Shown here: positions 58,501 to 64,000 of the stretch, piece by piece
Layout: each line of letters opens with the position of its first letter
Position numbering within the stretch: position 1 is the first letter of the stretch
Assembly (NCBI GenBank): GCA_032718475.1
Contig: JAUCBJ010008068.1
Coordinates: 28,393-92,392, forward strand
From: Nemertoderma westbladi
Lineage: Eukaryota > Xenacoelomorpha > Nemertodermatida > Nemertodermatidae
DNA length: 64,000 nt
Reading direction: 5' to 3'
The notes under the pieces: model-generated
Told to the model about the DNA's origin: nothing
Seen by the model: the letters and a program-made list of their open reading frames with translations, nothing else
Database searches by the model: none
Position numbers and translations under genes: made by a program

Positions 58501-58863
58501 TACTCACCTTGGACACGGTTGGTACTTGATTTTTGTCCTCGGATCTGGCTACTCACCTTGGACACGGTTGGTACTTGATTTTTGTCCTCGGATCTGGCTA
58601 CTCACCTTAGATATGGTTCGTACTTGATTTATGTCCTCAGATCTGGCTACTCACCTTGGACACGGTTCGTACTTGATTTATGTCCTCAGATCTGGCTACT
58701 CACCTTGGACACGGTTCGTACTTGATTTATGTCCTCAGATCTGGCTACTCACCTTGGACACGGTTCGTACTTGATTTATGTCCTCAGATCTGGCTACTCA
58801 CCTTGGGCACGGTTTGTACTTGATTTATTTTTGTCCTCGGATCTGGCTACTCACCTTGGACAC
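52525..58863. repeat. 49-bp minisatellite array, left part (about 128 copies)
   Basis: The unit is about TTGGACACGGTTCGTACTTG + ATTTTTGTCCTCGGATCTGG + CTACTCACC (49 bp). Length variants are 52 bp (GATTTATTTTTG) and 48 bp (GTAACGGATC). Sequence variants include TTAGATATGG, TTGGGCACGGTTTG, and CCTCAGATC. Each unit contains TGA in a given frame, so open frames are short and repetitive. I see no coding role. The array begins at the LINE fragment junction. Confidence 0.97.
56847..57440. repeat. 297-bp (6-unit) higher-order repeat in the 49-bp array
   Basis: Bases 56,847-57,143 and 57,144-57,440 carry the same six units in the same order: standard, CAG-ATG variant, GGGCACGGTTTG 52-mer, two standard, 48-bp GTAACGG unit. 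The five-unit open frame is identical in both and again at 55,948-56,193. Confidence 0.75.
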
Positions 58864-60660
58864 TACTACTACTAGGATCGGCATGCTGCATTGCAGCTGC
58901 ATTTTTAAGAATGCTGTGCCGGCTTGTCAACAAAATTGCACCGCCACAACTCCCTATCACCCATGACATTTGCTAGATCATCCGCATCTTTAAGGCCAGT
59001 GTCCTTTAAGATGCGTCTCAAGAAAGTCATGGGCTGTCCAACATGCTTATTTACTCCATGAGGCTGCCAAAGTACAAGATTATGCACTGGCTGGTCCTCA
59101 CGGCGAAAGCAATGTCCTGCAAAGCGGAGGCGATTTTGTTCTAGTGTCAAGCTTGGGGGAACCAATGAGACACCTCCAATGTTATATAGTGTCTGGTTGG
59201 AGATGTGTGCATTGTACTTGACACAATGTACCCGGCGTAGCATTCTTGTGAATGTGCCATCCAGAGATTTGGTGTCCTCAGCAGTTAGAGCCCAGCATGG
59301 ACTCCCGTAGAGGAGTACTGGAACTACTGCTGCTCTAAATAATCGGACCTTAAGTTTCCGATTAATTCTAGGTGACTTCCAAATCCTGGAAAGCCTATTC
59401 AAGGCTGCCCATGCCTTTCCCTTACGTATTCGAAGGTCCTCACCTGACTTCCGGATCCATGATCCCAGGTAACAGAAGTCGTCCACATGCTCAAGCATAC
59501 CATCCTTTGAGCTTATGCTCATCCGATCAGAGACTTGCTGAGGACTTTCAAAGTTAACTGTCAGAATTTTGGTCTTCCTGGAGTTAATAAAAAGACCAAC
59601 ACTAGAAGCAGCATGTTCTAATGAGCTGAGGAGCCGCTGGGCTCCCTCTAATGATTCTGAGAGTACTCCTAAGTCATCAGCAAAGTCTAGATCAGTTAGG
59701 TACTTGGCAGGATTTCCTCGACTTCTGGAGCCAGTAGGTGGAGTTATCATCACCCCATCATCATTATGATGATCTAAGGACATGCGTAGAACATAGTCAA
59801 CCACAATAATGAACAAGAATGGTGCAAGTGTGTCTCCTTGGAGGACGCCCCATAACACTTCAAATGGTTCTGTGTCACCGTCAACAGTAGACACAAATGT
59901 TGTCGAACCATCGTATACTGATCTGATTGCTGCAATAATTTCATCAGGAATCCCATATAATGAAAGTATGCTGAACATACGTGAGCGAGAGACTGAATCA
60001 AAGGCCTTGAAGAAGTCAACAAAGATAACAGCCAGATGCCTGTCTTTCTTTTTTGATAACTCTTCAATTATCCTTCTAAGTGCCAAAATGGGCTCCATGG
60101 TCCCACGACCTTTACGGAACCCATTCTGATTTCCACGTAGCAGTCTCTCAATGGGATCCCTGATGCGATTTAATAGAATTCTATTGTATAGTTTTGCAGC
60201 AATCGAGATCAATGAGATTCCCCGAAAAGAACCATAGAGTGTTAGGTTGCCCTTCTTGGGAACTGGCACCAACTTATTTGTTTTCATTTCTTGTGGGACT
60301 CTTGTTGTACGGTACATGTCTACTATGATGGGATAGATGAGCTTTAAACACTCAGGTATTTTAAAGACCTCAGGGGGAACACCATCTACTCCACTGGCAC
60401 GATTGGTCTTAATGCTCTTTGCAGCAGCCTTCACTTCTGCAAAGGAGATATCGCCAATGGGAATATCTGGGAGTACAGACTCAGACACTTTTACTTCTAT
60501 AAAGTTATCAGGCAATACCCTGTCATTATTGAGGAGCTTTTCAAAGTGGGCTTTCCAACCATTGAGGCGATCGGCTGGTGATTCAGCCTTAACCTTGGTG
60601 GTTGGTTGGCTTTTCCGCCCAGTAAGCAGATTGATCGATTTCCATGCCTGGGATGATTAG
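58864..60660 (-). mobile_element. 5'-truncated LINE inserted into the 49-bp array
   Basis: The element runs on the minus strand from a truncated 5' end (60,660) to an AGT-repeat tail (TACTACTACTA on the plus strand at 58,864). ACAC flanks both sides (58,860-58,863 and 60,661-60,664), a likely short target-site duplication within TTGGACACGG. Array units continue on both sides. It is a different copy from the intact LINE at 41 kb, with an ORF related at perhaps three quarters of positions by eye. Confidence 0.92.
58905..60654 (-). CDS. LINE reverse transcriptase ORF, 5'-truncated but open
   Basis: The frame is open from an upstream TAA at 60,657-60,659 to a stop at 58,905. It starts inside the linker after the endonuclease (SSQAWKSINLLTGRKS), so no natural start codon is present. 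It contains VPVPKKGNLTLYGSFRGISL, NQNGFRKGRGTMEP, FVDFFKAFDSVS, LQGDTLAPFLF, LDFADDLGVLSE, FCYLGSWIRK, YGSPCWALTAEDT and GHCFRREDQPVHNLVLW. RT catalytic motifs are intact and there is no frameshift, but the lack of endonuclease means it cannot move by itself. The intact frame suggests a young insertion. Confidence 0.9.
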
Positions 60661-63600
60661 ACACGGTTGGTACTTGATTTTTGTCCTCGGATCTGGCTAC
60701 TCACCTTGGACACGGTTCGTACTTGATTTATGTCCTCAGATCTGGCTACTCACCTTGGGCACGGTTTGTACTTGATTTATTTTTGTCCTCGGATCTGGCT
60801 ACTCACCTTGGACACGGTTGGTACTTGATTTTTGTCCTCGGATCTGGCTACTCACCTTAGATATGGTTCGTACTTGATTTATTTTTGTCCTCGGATCTGG
60901 CTACTCACCTTGGACACGGTTGGTACTTGATTTTTGTCCTCGGATCTGGCTACTCACCTTGGGCACGGTTTGTACTTGATTTATTTTTGTCCTCGGATCT
61001 GGCTACTCACCTTGGACACGGTTGGTACTTGATTTTTGTCCTCGGATCTGGCTACTCACCTTGGACACGGTTCGTACTTGATTTTTGTCCTCGGATCTGG
61101 CTACTCACCTTGGACACGGTTCGTACTTGATTTTTGTCCTCGGATCTGGCTACTCACCTTGGACACGGTTGGTACTTGATTTTTGTCCTCGGATCTGGCT
61201 ACTCACCTTGGACACGGTTCGTACTTGATTTTTGTAACGGATCTGGCTACTCACCTTAGATATGGTTCGTACTTGATTTTTGTCCTCGGATCTGGCTACT
61301 CACCTTGGACACGGTTCGTACTTGATTTCTGTCCTCGGATCTGGCTACTCACCTTGGACACGGTTGGTACTTGATTTTTGTAACGGATCTGGCTACTCAC
61401 CTTGGACACGGTTCGTACTTGATTTTTGTAACGGATCTGGCTACTCACCTTAGATATGGTTCGTACTTGATTTTTGTCCTCGGATCTGGCTACTCACCTT
61501 GGACACGGTTCGTACTTGATTTTTGTCCTCGGATCTGGCTACTCACCTTGGACACGGTTCGTACTTGATTTTTGTAACGGATCTGGCTACTCACCTTAGA
61601 TATGGTTCGTACTTGATTTTTGTCCTCGGATCTGGCTACTCACCTTGGACACGGTTCGTACTTGATTTTTGTCCTCGGATCTGGCTACTCACCTTGGACA
61701 CGGTTGGTACTTGATTTTTGTAACGGATCTGGCTACTCACCTTAGATATGGTTCGTACTTGATTTTTGTCCTCGGATCTGGCTACTCACCTTGGACACGG
61801 TTCGTACTTGATTTATGTCCTCGGATCTGGCTACTCACCTTGGACACGGTTCGTACTTGATTTATTGTCCTCGGATCTGGCTACTCACCTTGGACACGGT
61901 TGGTACTTGATTTTTGTCCTCGGATCTGGCTACTCACCTTGGACACGGTTCGTACTTGATTTTTGTCCTCGGATCTGGCTACTCACCTTGGACACGGTTC
62001 GTACTTGATTTTTGTAATCGGATCTGGCTACTCACCTTAGATATGGTTCGTACTTGATTTTTGTCCTCGGATCTGGCTACTCACCTTGGACACGGTTCGT
62101 ACTTGATTTTTGTCCTCGGATCTGGCTACTCACCTTGGACACGGTTCGTACTTGATTTTTGTCCTCGGATCTGGCTACTCACCTTGGACACGGTTCGTAC
62201 TTGATTTTTGTCCTCGGATCTGGCTACTCACCTTGGACACGGTTCGTACTTGATTTATGTCCTCAGATCTGGCTACTCACCTTGGGCACGGTTTGTACTT
62301 GATTTATTTTTGTCCTCGGATCTGGCTACTCACCTTGGACACGGTTGGTACTTGATTTTTGTCCTCGGATCTGGCTACTCACCTTGGACACGGTTCGTAC
62401 TTGATTTTTGTCCTCGGATCTGGCTACTCACCTTGGACACGGTTGGTACTTGATTTTTGTCCTCGGATCTGGCTACTCACCTTGGACACGGTTCGTACTT
62501 GATTTTTGTCCTCGGATCTGGCTACTCACCTTGGACACGGTTCGTACTTGATTTTTGTCCTCGGATCTGGCTACTCACCTTGGACACGGTTGGTACTTGA
62601 TTTATGTCCTCAGATCTGGCTACTCACCTTGGGCACGGTTTGTACTTGATTTATTTTTGTCCTCGGATCTGGCTACTCACCTTGGACACGGTTGGTACTT
62701 GATTTTTGTCCTCGGATCTGGCTACTCACCTTGGACACGGTTCGTACTTGATTTATGTCCTCGGATCTGGCTACTCACCTTGGACACGGTTGGTACTTGA
62801 TTTCTGTCCTCGGATCTGGCTACTCACCTTGGACACGGTTCGTACTTGATTTTTGTCCTCGGATCTGGCTACTCACCTTGGACACGGTTCGTACTTGATT
62901 TTTGTCCTCGGATCTGGCTACTCACCTTGGACACGGTTCGTACTTGATTTTTGTCCTCGGATCTGGCTACTCACCTTAGATATGGTTCGTACTTGATTTT
63001 TGTCCTCGGATCTGGCTACTCACCTTGGACACGGTTGGTACTTGATTTTTGTCCTCGGATCTGGCTACTCACCTTGGACACGGTTCGTACTTGATTTCTG
63101 TCCTCGGATCTGGCTACTCACCTTGGACACGGTTGGTACTTGATTTTTGTCCTCGGATCTGGCTACTCACCTTGGAGCACGGTTTGGTACTTGATTTATT
63201 TTTGTCCTCGGATCTGGCTACTCACCTTGGACACGGTTGGTACTTGATTTTTGTCCTCGGATCTGGCTACTCACCTTGGACACGGTTCGTACTTGATTTC
63301 TGTCCTCGGATCTGGCTACTCACCTTGGGCACGGTTTGTACTTGATTTATTTTTGTCCTCGGATCTGGCTACTCACCTTGGACACGGTTGGTACTTGATT
63401 TTTGTCCTCGGATCTGGCTACTCACCTTGGACACGGTTGGTACTTGATTTTTGTCCTCGGATCTGGCTACTCACCTTGAGATCACTGGTTCGTACTTGAT
63501 TTATGTCCTCAGATCTGGCTACTCACCTTGGACACGGTTCGTACTTGATTTATGTCCTCGGATCTGGCTACTCACCTTGGACACGGTTCGTACTTGATTT

Positions 63601-64000
63601 TTGTCCTCGGATCTGGCTACTCACCTTGGACACGGTTCGTACTTGATTTTTGTCCTCGGATCTGGCTACTCACCTTGGGCACGGTTTGTACTTGATTTAT
63701 TTCTGTCCTCGGATCTGGCTACTCACCTTGGACACGGTTGGTACTTGATTTTTGTCCTCGGATCTGGCTACTCACCTTGGACACGGTTCGTACTTGATTT
63801 CTGTCCTCGGATCTGGCTACTCACCTTGGACACGGTTGGTACTTGATTTTTGTCCTCGGATCTGGCTACTCACCTTGGACACGGTTCGTACTTGATTTCT
63901 GTCCTCAGATCTGGCTACTCACCTTGGGCACGGTTTGTACTTGATTTATTTCTGTCCTCGGATCTGGCTACTCACCTTGGACACGGTTGGTACTTGATTT
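60661..64000. repeat. 49-bp minisatellite array, right part, continuing past the window
   Basis: The same 49/52/48-bp units resume directly after the LINE and run to the last base. Occasional damaged units occur, such as TTGGAGCACGGTTTGG near 63,175 and TTGAGATCACTGG near 63,475. The standard unit is more uniform here than in the left part. Confidence 0.97.

Overview
The window is eukaryotic and animal. It holds metazoan-style extracellular exons (F-type lectin, thrombospondin type 1, calcium-binding EGF) split by GT-AG introns, a heat-inducible cytosolic HSP70 without introns, several APE-type non-LTR retrotransposons, and a very large load of tandem repeats. The mix suggests an AT-rich marine or freshwater invertebrate, perhaps a deuterostome such as a tunicate. 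The species cannot be fixed from sequence alone.

Layout. 1-22,194: one giant minisatellite of a 54-bp unit with interspersed 55-bp units, about 400 copies, running off the left edge. 22,765-40,800: at least eight exons of a minus-strand modular secreted or surface protein. In the direction of transcription the modules are F-lectin C-terminal half, TSP1, complete F-lectin, TSP1-like, and three cbEGFs. The introns are swollen by decayed LINEs, a TTAA-flanked piggyBac-like non-autonomous element, a tRNA-like SINE, a long-arm foldback element and a 4.2-kb array of a 17-bp unit. 41,212-44,878: an apparently intact LINE with one EN-RT ORF. 45,875-48,612: three phase-compatible exons of an unrecognised minus-strand gene, with a 1.9-kb array of a 14-bp unit in one intron. 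48,841-49,257: hexamer repeats. 49,680-52,125: HSP70 with heat-shock elements, TATA box and poly(A) signals. 52,230-64,000: a LINE fragment joined directly to an array of a 49-bp unit, interrupted by a 5'-truncated LINE at 58,864-60,660 and running off the right edge.

How it fits together. Most long open frames here are products of repeat periodicity, not genes: the 54-bp unit is open on both strands, and the 17-bp and 14-bp units are open in three frames. The real coding content is the lectin/TSP1/EGF gene, the short unrecognised gene, HSP70 and the transposon ORFs. Two features stand out biologically. The complete F-lectin module keeps the fucose-binding spacing H-x26-R-x-D-x4-R. The HSP70 ends in EEVN where cytosolic HSP70s end in EEVD.
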